This document shows, piece after piece, positions 14,019 through 21,512 of a stretch of 39,191 bases of DNA (its first letter is position 1; every line of letters begins with the position of its first letter). The notes beneath the pieces are model-generated. The model was not told the origin of the DNA and did no database searches. It saw only the letters and a program-made list of their open reading frames with translations. Position numbers and translations under genes: made by a program. This DNA comes from Collinsella sp. (GTDB taxonomy: Bacteria > Actinomycetota > Coriobacteriia > Coriobacteriales > Coriobacteriaceae): the NCBI GenBank assembly GCA_018373675.1, contig JAHAGQ010000019.1:1-39191 (forward strand), written 5' to 3'.

Positions 14019-15167
14019 ATGAAAACCATTAATCGCCTGGCCTCCTTTTTCAAGGCCGACCACCGTTATGTATACCTGGGCACGAGTGTTATCGCGGCGC
14101 TCGGCCTGGCGTTTAGCCAACGCAACCCCACGCCGCTGAGCTTCTTGGCCCCCACCGGTATCTTCCAAGATTGCCTTTGGGCGATCCTGTGGGCGTGGCT
14201 CGTCGTGTCGACGGCGGCGCTGGTCACCAAGCTCATGCACTGGAGCGACTATCGCGAAAAGTCGCCGTTCGCATCTGAGCGTTTCCGTCGTGGAGCACGC
14301 TTAGGCAGCTACGTCGTGGTCGCCATCGCGGCAGTTTTCTTTATCGACCGTTGCGTCATGTCGTTTATCGACCTGGTGCAGGTGAGCATTGTCTCGGATT
14401 CCAACCCCAGCGACTTTTTGTCGAGCCTGGTCTACATGACCTACAAGAGCGGGGACTTCTTTATCCGCGGCATCGAGATCACCATCGCACTTGCCACCTT
14501 CGGCACCGTCATCGCCTTTTTCTTGGCGCTGCTCCTTGTGTTTTTGCGCATTCAGACGTTCGACCGCGTGGATAACGACCTCACGCGCTTCTTTAAGAGC
14601 ATCGGCCGTGGCTTTGCGACCGTCTACTCCACCATCGTGCGCGGTACGCCCATGATGGTCCAGGGCCTGCTCATCTATTACGCGGGCTTCACCGTTTTGC
14701 GTGGCATGGGCTTCGAGACCGCCCAGGCCAACCAGATTTGGAGTACCTTCACCGCCGGCCTCGTCACCATCTCGCTCAATTCCACCGCCTACATGATGGA
14801 AGTCCTGCGCGGCGGCATCGAGTCCATCGATCCCGGTCAGGCCGAGGCGGCGCGCTCGCTGGGCCTGTCGCAGTGGCAGGCTATGCGCAAGGTCGTGTTC
14901 CCCCAGGGCATTAAAAACGCGATTCCGGCGCTCACCAACGAGCTCATCATCAACATCAAGGATTCGTCGGTGCTTTCGGTCATCGGCGTGTTCGACCTCA
15001 TGTACGCCACCACCACCGTCGCTGGCGTGTACTACCGCCAGATGGAGGTCTACTGCGTGGCACTCGTGGTCTACCTGATCCTGACGCTCGTGGCGAGCCG
15101 CCTGCTCGAGGCCTTTGGCAAAAAGCTCGGCGCCGAGGCCCCGGCAACGCTGCCCAGCTCCAACTAG
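14019..15167 (+). CDS. Amino acid ABC importer, permease with N-terminal extension
   Basis: A 382-residue membrane permease of the HisM/GlnP type. The C-terminal part holds the core: FFIRGIEITIALATFGTVIAFF, IVRGTPMMVQGLLIYY and the EAA loop EAARSLGLSQWQAMRKVVFPQ that docks on the ATPase. The usual family length is about 220 residues; here roughly 140 extra residues at the front hold about three more hydrophobic segments (around 18-35, 47-70, 92-112). No separate substrate-binding domain is fused. The ATG at 14019 follows GGGAGGCAGC. It lies between the lipoprotein (9 nt) and ATPase (22 nt) genes, one transcript. The single permease suggests a homodimer. Confidence 0.9.
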   Translation: MKTINRLASFFKADHRYVYLGTSVIAALGLAFSQRNPTPLSFLAPTGIFQDCLWAILWAWLVVSTAALVTKLMHWSDYREKSPFASERFRRGARLGSYVVVAIAAVFFIDRCVMSFIDLVQVSIVSDSNPSDFLSSLVYMTYKSGDFFIRGIEITIALATFGTVIAFFLALLLVFLRIQTFDRVDNDLTRFFKSIGRGFATVYSTIVRGTPMMVQGLLIYYAGFTVLRGMGFETAQANQIWSTFTAGLVTISLNSTAYMMEVLRGGIESIDPGQAEAARSLGLSQWQAMRKVVFPQGIKNAIPALTNELIINIKDSSVLSVIGVFDLMYATTTVAGVYYRQMEVYCVALVVYLILTLVASRLLEAFGKKLGAEAPATLPSSN

Positions 15168-15189
15168 GCTCAAGACGAGGAGAATCATC

Positions 15190-15975
15190 ATGGCAGATAC
15201 CGCTACTACCGGCGTTGCGGCCGCCGCACAGACCAATGAGCCGCTTATCCGCGTCGAGGGCCTGCGCAAGAGCTTCGGCTCGCTCGAGGTGCTCAAAGGC
15301 ATCGACCTGTCCGTCAAATCAGGCGAGGTCGTCACCATTATCGGCGCCTCGGGTTCGGGCAAGTCGACCTTCCTGCGCTGCCTCAACCTGCTCGAGACCC
15401 CGGACGCGGGCCACATCTGGTTCCACGGCCAGGACCTCACGGCCGAGCGCTGCAACATCAACAAGCTGCGTGAGGACATCGGCATGGTATTCCAGGGCTT
15501 TAACCTGTTCAACAACATGGACGTGCTCGACAACTGCACGCTCGCGCCCGTCACGCTCAAAAAGATGAGCAAGGCCGAGGCCGAGAAGGTCGCGATGGAG
15601 CATCTGACGAGCGTGGGACTCGAGAAGTTCGCGCACGCCGCCGTGGGTCGCCTGTCCGGCGGCCAAAAGCAGCGCGTTGCCATCGCTCGTGCCCTATGTA
15701 TGAATCCGCAGATCATGCTGTTCGACGAGCCGACCTCCGCACTCGACCCCGAGATCGTGGGCGAGGTGCTCGAGGTCATGCGCAAGCTCGCGGCCGACGG
15801 CATGACCATGGTCGTCGTCACGCACGAGATGGCCTTTGCCCGAACCGTGTCCGACCGCGTGGTCTTTATGGACAAGGGCGTGGTGCTCGAGGACGCCGCG
15901 CCGGCCGAGCTCTTCGGCAACCCCAAACACCAGCGCACTCGCGAGTTCCTCTCTCGTTATCTCGAGGACAAATAA
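15190..15975 (+). CDS. Amino acid ABC importer, ATPase
   Basis: A 261-residue GlnQ/HisP-type ATPase that powers uptake of the amino acid delivered by the adjacent lipoprotein. Motifs: Walker A GASGSGKST (52-60), Q-loop MVFQGFNLFNNM, signature LSGGQKQR (155-162), Walker B IMLFDEPTSALD (about 176) and switch histidine VVTHEM. The first 18 residues (Ala/Thr-rich) precede the standard start of the fold, PLIRVEGLRKSFG. The ATG at 15190 has GAGGAG 7 nt upstream; an in-frame extension upstream lies inside the permease gene and is not family-like. Last gene of the importer operon; a weak GC hairpin follows at 15999. Confidence 0.93.
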   Translation: MADTATTGVAAAAQTNEPLIRVEGLRKSFGSLEVLKGIDLSVKSGEVVTIIGASGSGKSTFLRCLNLLETPDAGHIWFHGQDLTAERCNINKLREDIGMVFQGFNLFNNMDVLDNCTLAPVTLKKMSKAEAEKVAMEHLTSVGLEKFAHAAVGRLSGGQKQRVAIARALCMNPQIMLFDEPTSALDPEIVGEVLEVMRKLAADGMTMVVVTHEMAFARTVSDRVVFMDKGVVLEDAAPAELFGNPKHQRTREFLSRYLEDK

Positions 15976-15998
15976 CCGACCGCAAACGCTTATGTGGC

Positions 15999-16023
15999 AG
16001 GGCCGCTCCGGTGGGGCGGCCCT
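15999..16023 (+). terminator. GC-rich hairpin after the importer operon
   Basis: AGGGCCGC (15999-16006) pairs with GCGGCCCT (16016-16023). No T-tract follows, so it may be a weak or attenuating terminator between the importer ATPase and the M20 peptidase, or only a 3'-end stabiliser; the peptidase may still be partly co-transcribed. Confidence 0.4.
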
Positions 16024-16047
16024 CGTCATCACAATCGAAAGGATGTC

Positions 16048-17463
16048 ATGGCCGAGGTTTGGCGCTTCTTTGCGCATGAGGACGATTTTGCCGATTTGGA
16101 CGAGGCTGGCGCGTGCGAACGCCTGGGCCGCGTGCTGTCGTTTCCGACCGTCTCGAGCATGGATGCCGAGGCGGTGAACTGGCAGTCGTTCGACGACCTG
16201 CGCGCCTATATGCAGCAGGCGTGGCCGCGCGTGTTTGCGGCGGGCGAGGTCGAGCTTGTCGACCATTCGCTGTTGGTGACGCTTGCCGGCAGCAATTCGG
16301 CTCTTAACCCCGTCATGCTCATGGGTCACATGGACGTGGTCCCCGTGGTGCCGGGTACCGAGGCCGACTGGACGCATGCCCCCTTTAGCGGGCACGTGGA
16401 CGACACCTACATCTGGGGCCGCGGCGCGATTGACATGAAGGACCAGGTCGCAGGTATTCTCGAGGCTGTCGAGTATGCGCTGGCGCACGGTTGGCAGCAC
16501 GAGCGCACGCTGCTCCTGGCCTTTGGCCAGGACGAGGAAACCACGCAGTACGGCGCAGGCGCCATCGGCCACGCGCTCGAGGAGCGCGGCATTGAGCTTG
16601 AGTACCTGATCGACGAGGGCGACTACCGCATCGTTTCGGCTGCCGAGTACAGCGCGGGCGAGGGTTGGCTCATGCACGCCGACCTCTCGGAGAAGGGCTA
16701 TGCCGATATCGTGCTCAAGACGAAGAGTAAGGGTGGACATTCTTCTAACCCCTACGGCGGCACGTCGCTCGAGGTGCTCAGCCGTGCCATCACCGCAATC
16801 TGCGATATCGAGTGGCCGACGCGCGTGACCGACTTGCTTGCCGCCCAACTCGTCGAGTTGGGGCTCTACACGGCCGATGAAATTGCCGCCAACGGGGGTG
16901 CCATCGTTCGCGATTGCCTTGCCAGCAAGAAGCTCTATCCGCTGGTGACGACCACCTGCGCGCCCACGCAAATCGAGGGTGGCAGCACCGGCGCCAACGT
17001 AATGCCGCAGGATATGTGGGCCAACATTAACTTCCGCATGCTCGAGGGCACGAGCGTGGCCGACGTTGTGGCGCGCTGCCGCGAGGCAATTGCCGCAACG
17101 GACCTTGCCGGTCGTGTCGAAGTGGAGCTGGGCCCCGGCAGCTCCGAACCCTCGCCGTCCCCGCGCATCGGTGGTCCTGGCCTCGAGGCGGTTCGCTCCA
17201 TCGCCGCCCGCTATTTCCGTGATCCAAAGGGGACGGAGGAAAACGGATTATTCGAGCCGGTGGCAATTGTGCCCTCGACCGTGATCGGTGCGACCGACGC
17301 TGCCAACTACCAGCACATTTGCCCTGAATGCATTCGCTTCTCGGCCTTTGTGGTTGATGACGACGAGTGTGATCGCGGCGTCCACGGCACCAACGAGCGC
17401 ATCACCCGCCGCGCCTACCTCCAAGGCATCCGCTTCCTCGTCGCTCTGCTTCAGACGCTCTAG
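16048..17463 (+). CDS. M20-family metallopeptidase or amidohydrolase
   Basis: A 471-residue two-metal hydrolase of the M20/M25/M40 group. Metal ligands are visible in order: LMGHMDVVPV (His, Asp), GRGAIDMKDQ (bridging Asp), GQDEETTQYGA (general base Glu and next ligand Glu), DEGDY, and the late His of DRGVHGTNER. The KSKGGHSSNPYGGTSLEVL stretch marks the dimerisation or lid domain. It resembles carboxypeptidase-S/PM20D1-like enzymes, which cleave N-acyl or C-terminal amino acids. Lying 72 nt after an amino acid importer, it may process imported peptides or acyl amino acids; that is inference. The ATG at 16048 follows GAAAGGA. Its stop is directly followed by a truncated palindrome. Confidence 0.85.
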   Translation: MAEVWRFFAHEDDFADLDEAGACERLGRVLSFPTVSSMDAEAVNWQSFDDLRAYMQQAWPRVFAAGEVELVDHSLLVTLAGSNSALNPVMLMGHMDVVPVVPGTEADWTHAPFSGHVDDTYIWGRGAIDMKDQVAGILEAVEYALAHGWQHERTLLLAFGQDEETTQYGAGAIGHALEERGIELEYLIDEGDYRIVSAAEYSAGEGWLMHADLSEKGYADIVLKTKSKGGHSSNPYGGTSLEVLSRAITAICDIEWPTRVTDLLAAQLVELGLYTADEIAANGGAIVRDCLASKKLYPLVTTTCAPTQIEGGSTGANVMPQDMWANINFRMLEGTSVADVVARCREAIAATDLAGRVEVELGPGSSEPSPSPRIGGPGLEAVRSIAARYFRDPKGTEENGLFEPVAIVPSTVIGATDAANYQHICPECIRFSAFVVDDDECDRGVHGTNERITRRAYLQGIRFLVALLQTL

Positions 17464-17464
17464 A

Positions 17465-17489
17465 ATGTGACAAAGCGACAGTCCCTTTG
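17465..17489. repeat. TGTGACAAAGGGAC palindrome, truncated copy 4
   Basis: ATGTGACAAAGCGACAGTCCC and TTTG match the other copies, but the right arm stops there and runs straight into the 56-bp palindrome at 17491. One repeat seems to have replaced or landed in the end of the other. Confidence 0.7.
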
Positions 17490-17490
17490 C

Positions 17491-17546
17491 TAGCCGTTGG
17501 GGACGTTCTTAAACGACTAGTCGTTAAGGAACGTCCCCAACGGCTA
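17491..17546. repeat. 56-bp palindrome, full copy 2
   Basis: TAGCCGTTGGGGACGTTC (17491-17508) and its exact complement (17529-17546) flank ACGACTAGTCGT. Same length and core as 5885-5940, with paired changes in the arms (CGTT/AACG kept, GTC to GCC matched by GAC to GGC). Confidence 0.8.
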
Positions 17547-17640
17547 CGTCCAATCATTCCGTGCGGGTTATATGCAGGTTTGCTTGCGCACGCTATCATA
17601 TATGGGTTAGACCGCAACTATGTACCCCATACGCGAAGGG

Positions 17641-17673
17641 ATGCGCATGTATCTGAAGATCGACATGTTCTAG
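17641..17673 (+). CDS. Possible 10-residue leader peptide upstream of prfA
   Basis: An ATG at 17641 preceded by GAAGGG opens a frame MRMYLKIDMF then stop (TAG 17671-17673), 81 nt before release factor 1. Size and ribosome site allow a leader peptide, but chance is a fair alternative; there is no terminator-antiterminator pair that I can draw. Confidence 0.2.
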   Translation: MRMYLKIDMF

Positions 17674-17754
17674 CCGGGCTTACCCCCGCAGTGGCGCCGC
17701 GCGCCCCATCAACTCTGCCGATTTTCACCTTCACGCATATAAAGGAGTCCCGCC

Positions 17755-18822
17755 ATGCGCGACAAGCTCGAAAAGATCATCAAGGCCTACGAGGAGCTCG
17801 AGAAGAAGCTCTCCGACCCGGCCGTCGCCTCCGATATCAAGGAGTTCACGCGTCTCAACAAGGAGTACGCGCACCAGTCCGACCTCATCGCCGCCTCGCG
17901 CGAGTACATCGGCGCGCTCGATGACATCGAGGCCGCCAAGGAAATGCTCCACGATACCACCGATGCCGATGAGAAGGAGATGCTCCAGATGGACATCTCT
18001 GAAAACGAGGCCAAGCTCCCCCAGCTCGAGGAAGACATTAAGTACATGCTCATCCCGAGCGACCCCAACGACGACAAGAACACCATCGTCGAGATCCGCT
18101 CCGCCGCCGGTGGCGACGAGGCGGCCATCTTCGCCGGCGATCTGTACAAGATGTACCAGCGCTTTTGCGAGTCGCGCGGCTGGAAGACTACCGTGCTCGA
18201 TTCCAGCCCCAGCGAGGCCGGTGGCTTTAAGTCCATCGAGTTCAAGGTCGAGGGCGACCGCGTCTACTCCGTCATGAAGTTCGAGTCCGGCGTGCACCGC
18301 GTCCAGCGCGTTCCCAAGACTGAGTCCCAGGGCCGCATTCAGACCTCCACGGCTACCGTCGCCGTACTTCCCGAGGCCGAGGAGATCGACGTCCAGATCA
18401 ACCAGTCCGACCTGCGCATCGACACCTACTGCGCCTCCGGCCCTGGCGGTCAGTGCGTTAACACCACCTACTCCGCCGTGCGCATCACCCACCTGCCCAC
18501 CAACACCGTGGTGCAGTCGCAGGAGCAGCGTTCCCAGATCCAGAACCGCGAGGTCTGCATGCAGATGCTGCGCGCCCGTCTGTACGAGATGGAACTCGAG
18601 AAGCAGCAGGCCGAGCTCGGTGCCGAGCGCCAGAGCCAGATCGGCCACGGCAACCGTTCCGAGAAGATCCGTACCTACAACCAGCCCCAGGACCGCGTGA
18701 CCGATCACCGCATCGGCTTCAACTCCACCTACAACGGCGTCCTTCTGGGCGATCAGCTCGGCACCGTGATCGAGGCACTCGCCGCCGCCGAGCGAGCCGA
18801 GAAGCTGGCGCAGGCTGTGTAG
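17755..18822 (+). CDS. prfA: Peptide chain release factor 1
   Basis: A 355-residue class I release factor that reads UAA and UAG in the ribosomal A site and triggers peptide release. The GGQ loop is SGPGGQCVNTTYSAVRITH (Gly231-Gly232-Gln233), whose Gln is the target of PrmC, encoded next. The stop-codon recognition tripeptide of RF1 (P-x-T) appears as PKT (187-189, in RVPKTESQGRIQTS) rather than the E. coli PAT; RF2 would have SPF, so this is RF1. EIRSAAGGDEAAIFAGDL is also typical. Full length. The ATG at 17755 follows AAAGGAG. In many Actinobacteria prfA, prmC and tsaC are adjacent, as here, but 531 nt separate it from prmC. Confidence 0.97.
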   Translation: MRDKLEKIIKAYEELEKKLSDPAVASDIKEFTRLNKEYAHQSDLIAASREYIGALDDIEAAKEMLHDTTDADEKEMLQMDISENEAKLPQLEEDIKYMLIPSDPNDDKNTIVEIRSAAGGDEAAIFAGDLYKMYQRFCESRGWKTTVLDSSPSEAGGFKSIEFKVEGDRVYSVMKFESGVHRVQRVPKTESQGRIQTSTATVAVLPEAEEIDVQINQSDLRIDTYCASGPGGQCVNTTYSAVRITHLPTNTVVQSQEQRSQIQNREVCMQMLRARLYEMELEKQQAELGAERQSQIGHGNRSEKIRTYNQPQDRVTDHRIGFNSTYNGVLLGDQLGTVIEALAAAERAEKLAQAV

Positions 18823-18824
18823 GT

Positions 18825-18848
18825 TCCGCCGTTCTACCGAACGGCGGA
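18825..18848 (+). terminator. Hairpin directly after prfA
   Basis: TCCGCCGTT (18825-18833) pairs perfectly with AACGGCGGA (18840-18848), starting 3 nt after the stop. No T-tract follows, so termination is likely inefficient or factor-dependent; it may protect the mRNA end. Confidence 0.45.
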
Positions 18849-19278
18849 CCAGCCGACGCTGCGCGGGCCGTCCTCTACCTGCGGTGTTGCCTTGCTCCGG
18901 ATGCGGTATGCTCAACCTGCGGCGCCTTAGATGTAGTCATTGGGGACGTTCTTAAATGACTAGGTTGGGTACATTGCTTTGAGATGTTATTTAATCGGCT
19001 TTGATGGCCATTAAGCCGGCTACCTGCTCAAAGAAATTAGCGGCATTCATCTGCTATCGAAAATAATGCTCAAAAAATCGTCCAAGAAGACGCAGTGCAT
19101 TTTTTGATGCGTCGCGCGTCAAGCGATGTGGCAAGTTCTTGGTTAGATATTGGTCAGTTTTGGGTCAACCTTGCCAAAAGCTTGACGAATGCAAATCTAG
19201 ACGTCGGCGAATGAACACTTTGAGCGAGCCCGGTGCAAAATTCTGGGCTGATTCTCGATAATTGCCTTCAATCGCCCC
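18849..19278. other. AT-rich intergenic DNA with inverted repeats, no gene seen
   Basis: The gap between prfA and prmC (531 nt) is AT-richer than the genes. It holds a half copy of the 56-bp palindrome (18934-18962), a small CGGCTT/AAGCCG hairpin (18996-19018), and a larger structure: CGTCAAGC (19117-19124) + GGCAAG (19130-19135) pairing with CTTGCC (19170-19175) + GCTTGACG (19180-19187) around a 34-nt loop. No open frame with a ribosome site and recognisable product was found. A structured RNA or a decayed gene is possible. Confidence 0.5.
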
Positions 19279-19305
19279 TTGCCAAGCGCTAGCCTCGCTT
19301 ACAAT
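19278..19305 (+). promoter_or_regulatory. Candidate prmC promoter
   Basis: -35 CTTGCC (19278-19283), 16-nt spacer, -10 TACAAT (19300-19305), 48 nt before the prmC ATG. The -10 is good and the -35 weak. It supports prmC having its own transcript, separate from prfA. Confidence 0.45.
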
Positions 19306-19353
19306 CTGCTCCGACATTCGCGCGCCGCCCGGCGCTTAAGAGGGGAGGGCCCC

Positions 19354-20604
19354 ATGGCAAACGAGATCTGGACCATCAAGCGTTGTCTCGAGTGGACCAA
19401 GGAGTACCTGGCCGAGCGCGGCGAGGAGCACCCCCGTCTTTCTGCCGAGTGGCTGCTCTGCGCTGCCACGGGTTTGGCACGCATCGACTTATATATGCGC
19501 ATGGACGAGACGCTTAACGCGGCTCAGCTCGAGACCATGCACGCGGCCGTTGTTCGTCGCGCTAAAGGTGAACCGCTGCAGTACATCACCGGCAGCACGC
19601 AGTTTCGCATGATCGACGTCACGTGCGCCCCCGGCGTGCTCATTCCGCGTCCCGAGACCGAGATGCTCGTCGAGGAAGTCCTCAATTATCTGGATGCCGA
19701 GGTGCTGAGCCCCGAGGCTGCTGCCCGTCAGCGTGTTGAGCTGCCTTGGAACGATGAGGTCGAGCAGGCTCGCAAGGCTGAGGCCGCGCTGGCAGACGAA
19801 CGCGCGACCGCCGAGCGCCGTGCCGCCAACCTGACGGCCGCCGATGAGGCTGCGCTGGGTAGCGACGTGCTCGGCAGCCGTGCCTATGCCGAGGAGCTGG
19901 CCGACCGCGAGGCCGAGGAAGCCGCCGCGCAGGCAGCAGAAGCCGAAGTCGCGGAAGCCGCCGAGTCCGAGCTCGACGAATACGGCATCGCCATCGAGGG
20001 TGCCGACCAGGAGACGGCTTCAGCTCAGGATGCCGCTTCGCCTGCCCCAGCCGAGCCCCGCATCGCCCGCGTTCTCGAGGTCGGCTGCGGCACGGGTTGC
20101 ATCTCGCTCTCCCTTGCCTGGGAGCGCCGCGGCCACGTTACCTGCACCGCCACCGATATCGAGCCGCGCGCCATCGATCTGGCCACCAAAAACCGCGACG
20201 CGCTCGGCCTCACGGCAGATGAGGTTGCCTTTAGTCTCACCAACCTGGTGAGCTCCATTCCCCGCGAAGAGTGGGGCACCTTCGACGTGCTCGTTTCCAA
20301 CCCGCCCTACATCCCGACCGGCGTCATGCGCTCGCTGCCGCACGAGGTCAAGGACTTTGAGCCCGACTTGGCGCTCGAGGGCGGTGCCGACGGCCTGGAC
20401 ATCTTCCGCCGCCTGCTCAATGCGGCGCCTTACATGCTGCGCGCCGGCGGCCTGTTTGCCTGCGAGCTCTACGAGGGCGCCCTCGATGCCGCGGCCGAGC
20501 TCTGTCGCCAGGCAGGCCTTTCGGACGTGCGTATCGTCCACGACCTCACCGATCGTCCCCGCATCGTTCGAGCCATCGTCACCGAGCCCAAACAGCGTAT
20601 TTAA
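19354..20604 (+). CDS. prmC: Release factor glutamine methyltransferase with large insertion
   Basis: PrmC (HemK) methylates the Gln of the GGQ motif of release factors using S-adenosylmethionine. Here: N-terminal helical domain (1-95), IPRPETEMLVEEVL (from 97), SAM-binding VLEVGCGTGCISLSLA (240-255), and the catalytic NPPY (316-319) in VSNPPYIPTG. The usual enzyme is about 280 residues; this one is 416. The excess is a stretch of about 120 residues (around 110-235), very rich in Ala, Glu, Asp and Arg with no aromatic core, likely helical or disordered, placed between the two domains. Reading frame and base composition are continuous, so it is an insertion, not a sequencing frameshift. The ATG at 19354 follows GAGGGGAGG. 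Confidence 0.93.
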   Translation: MANEIWTIKRCLEWTKEYLAERGEEHPRLSAEWLLCAATGLARIDLYMRMDETLNAAQLETMHAAVVRRAKGEPLQYITGSTQFRMIDVTCAPGVLIPRPETEMLVEEVLNYLDAEVLSPEAAARQRVELPWNDEVEQARKAEAALADERATAERRAANLTAADEAALGSDVLGSRAYAEELADREAEEAAAQAAEAEVAEAAESELDEYGIAIEGADQETASAQDAASPAPAEPRIARVLEVGCGTGCISLSLAWERRGHVTCTATDIEPRAIDLATKNRDALGLTADEVAFSLTNLVSSIPREEWGTFDVLVSNPPYIPTGVMRSLPHEVKDFEPDLALEGGADGLDIFRRLLNAAPYMLRAGGLFACELYEGALDAAAELCRQAGLSDVRIVHDLTDRPRIVRAIVTEPKQRI

Positions 20605-20637
20605 GCTGAATAAATAGACATTTGCGCAAGTTTGTCC

Positions 20638-20670
20638 TTGCAATATACCGTAAAACTTCTACTATAGAAG
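20638..20670 (+). promoter_or_regulatory. Promoter with palindromic operator of the HigBA-like pair
   Basis: -35 TTGCAA (20638-20643), 16-nt spacer, -10 TACTAT (20660-20665). A perfect 15-bp palindrome, CTTCTA-CTA-TAGAAG (20656-20670), covers the -10, a fitting site for autorepression by the HTH antitoxin. It also contains the start of the ribosome-binding region (GAAGGAGAAAGG). Confidence 0.65.
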
Positions 20671-20679
20671 GAGAAAGGT

Positions 20680-21075
20680 ATGTCAAATCAGCTGCATCGG
20701 TACCGTATCGTGCTTGATTACATTGAACCTTGGCTTGATGAGCAGGATGAAGCTACGCTGAAGCAGATTTATGCAGACCTTTTGGTGCTCGAGAAGGAAG
20801 GTCCCAGCCTTGGTCGTCCGCTGGTTGACCGCGTAAAGGGCTCGAAGCTTCATCATTTAAAGGAGCTGAGAGTGACGTCGTGTGGTGGGCAGGTGATTCG
20901 CATCCTCTTCGCCTTTGACCCCAAGCGCCAGGCGGTATTGCTATTGGCGGGTGATAAGTCGCGAGCGGGATCATCAAGGGCAAAATGGAACGGTTGGTAT
21001 GCGATCAACATTCCAAGGGCCGAGCAAATATACCGTCGCCACGTAAGGAGGCTCGATCGAGATGGAACTGCATGA
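20680..21075 (+). CDS. RelE/HigB-type (Gp49-like) toxin
   Basis: A 131-residue protein of the HigB/Gp49-like branch of the RelE superfamily, likely a ribosome-dependent mRNA endonuclease. Evidence: LKQIYADLLVLEKEGPSLGRPLVDRVKGSKLHHLKELRV, then IRILFAFDPKRQAVLLLAGDKS, the family's beta core with positively charged residues, and a C-terminal helix rich in Arg. It precedes the antitoxin, the HigBA order, and overlaps it by 14 nt. The start ATG follows GGAGAAAGG. Inserted between prmC and tsaC, which are usually adjacent in Actinobacteria, so it was probably acquired. Confidence 0.85.
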   Translation: MSNQLHRYRIVLDYIEPWLDEQDEATLKQIYADLLVLEKEGPSLGRPLVDRVKGSKLHHLKELRVTSCGGQVIRILFAFDPKRQAVLLLAGDKSRAGSSRAKWNGWYAINIPRAEQIYRRHVRRLDRDGTA

Positions 21076-21364
21076 GTATATGGAATCTCGCGGGATAACA
21101 CGCGACTCCATTACCGCCGAGCAGGAGAGGACTCGCGATCGTATCGAAGCCTATAAGCTTGCTCAGATTCGCAGGTTAAAAGATCTAACACAGGCGTCGG
21201 TCGCCCAGTCGATGGGCGTTTCTCAAAAACGTGTATCCGAGCTCGAGCGTGGGGAGTTGGGTTCGATGAGGCTCGACACGCTGAGCAGGTACGCAGAGAG
21301 CCTCGGCGGAAAACTGGTTGCAAGCATCGAGTTTCCCGATCGTACCGTTACGCTTGCGCGCTAA
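21062..21364 (+). CDS. HigA-type HTH (XRE) antitoxin
   Basis: A 100-residue DNA-binding protein. The helix-turn-helix is LKDLTQASVAQSMGVSQKRVSELERGEL (about 40-67), followed by RLDTLSRYAESLGGKLVASIEFPD, which is typical of HigA-like antitoxins paired with Gp49-like toxins. It should neutralise the upstream toxin and repress the shared promoter at the palindrome 20656-20670. The ATG at 21062 follows GGAGG 9 nt upstream, and overlaps the toxin's end by 14 nt, so translation is coupled. No terminator was evident after it. Confidence 0.88.
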   Translation: MELHEYMESRGITRDSITAEQERTRDRIEAYKLAQIRRLKDLTQASVAQSMGVSQKRVSELERGELGSMRLDTLSRYAESLGGKLVASIEFPDRTVTLAR

Positions 21365-21512
21365 AAATCTTCAATTAACCCCCTCACTTTCACCGACTAC
21401 TAGAGCCGCTCACCAAACCAACATGCGCTCTGGGCAAATAGGTTGAATGTTTCGTGCGAGAATGCCCCACAGTAAACAAACTTGCACCAGGGCGTAAGGG
21501 GCTGGCATACAC

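Noticed and set aside
17755..18822. Release factor 2 with programmed frameshift
   Set aside because: The frame is continuous and the recognition tripeptide is PKT, RF1 type.
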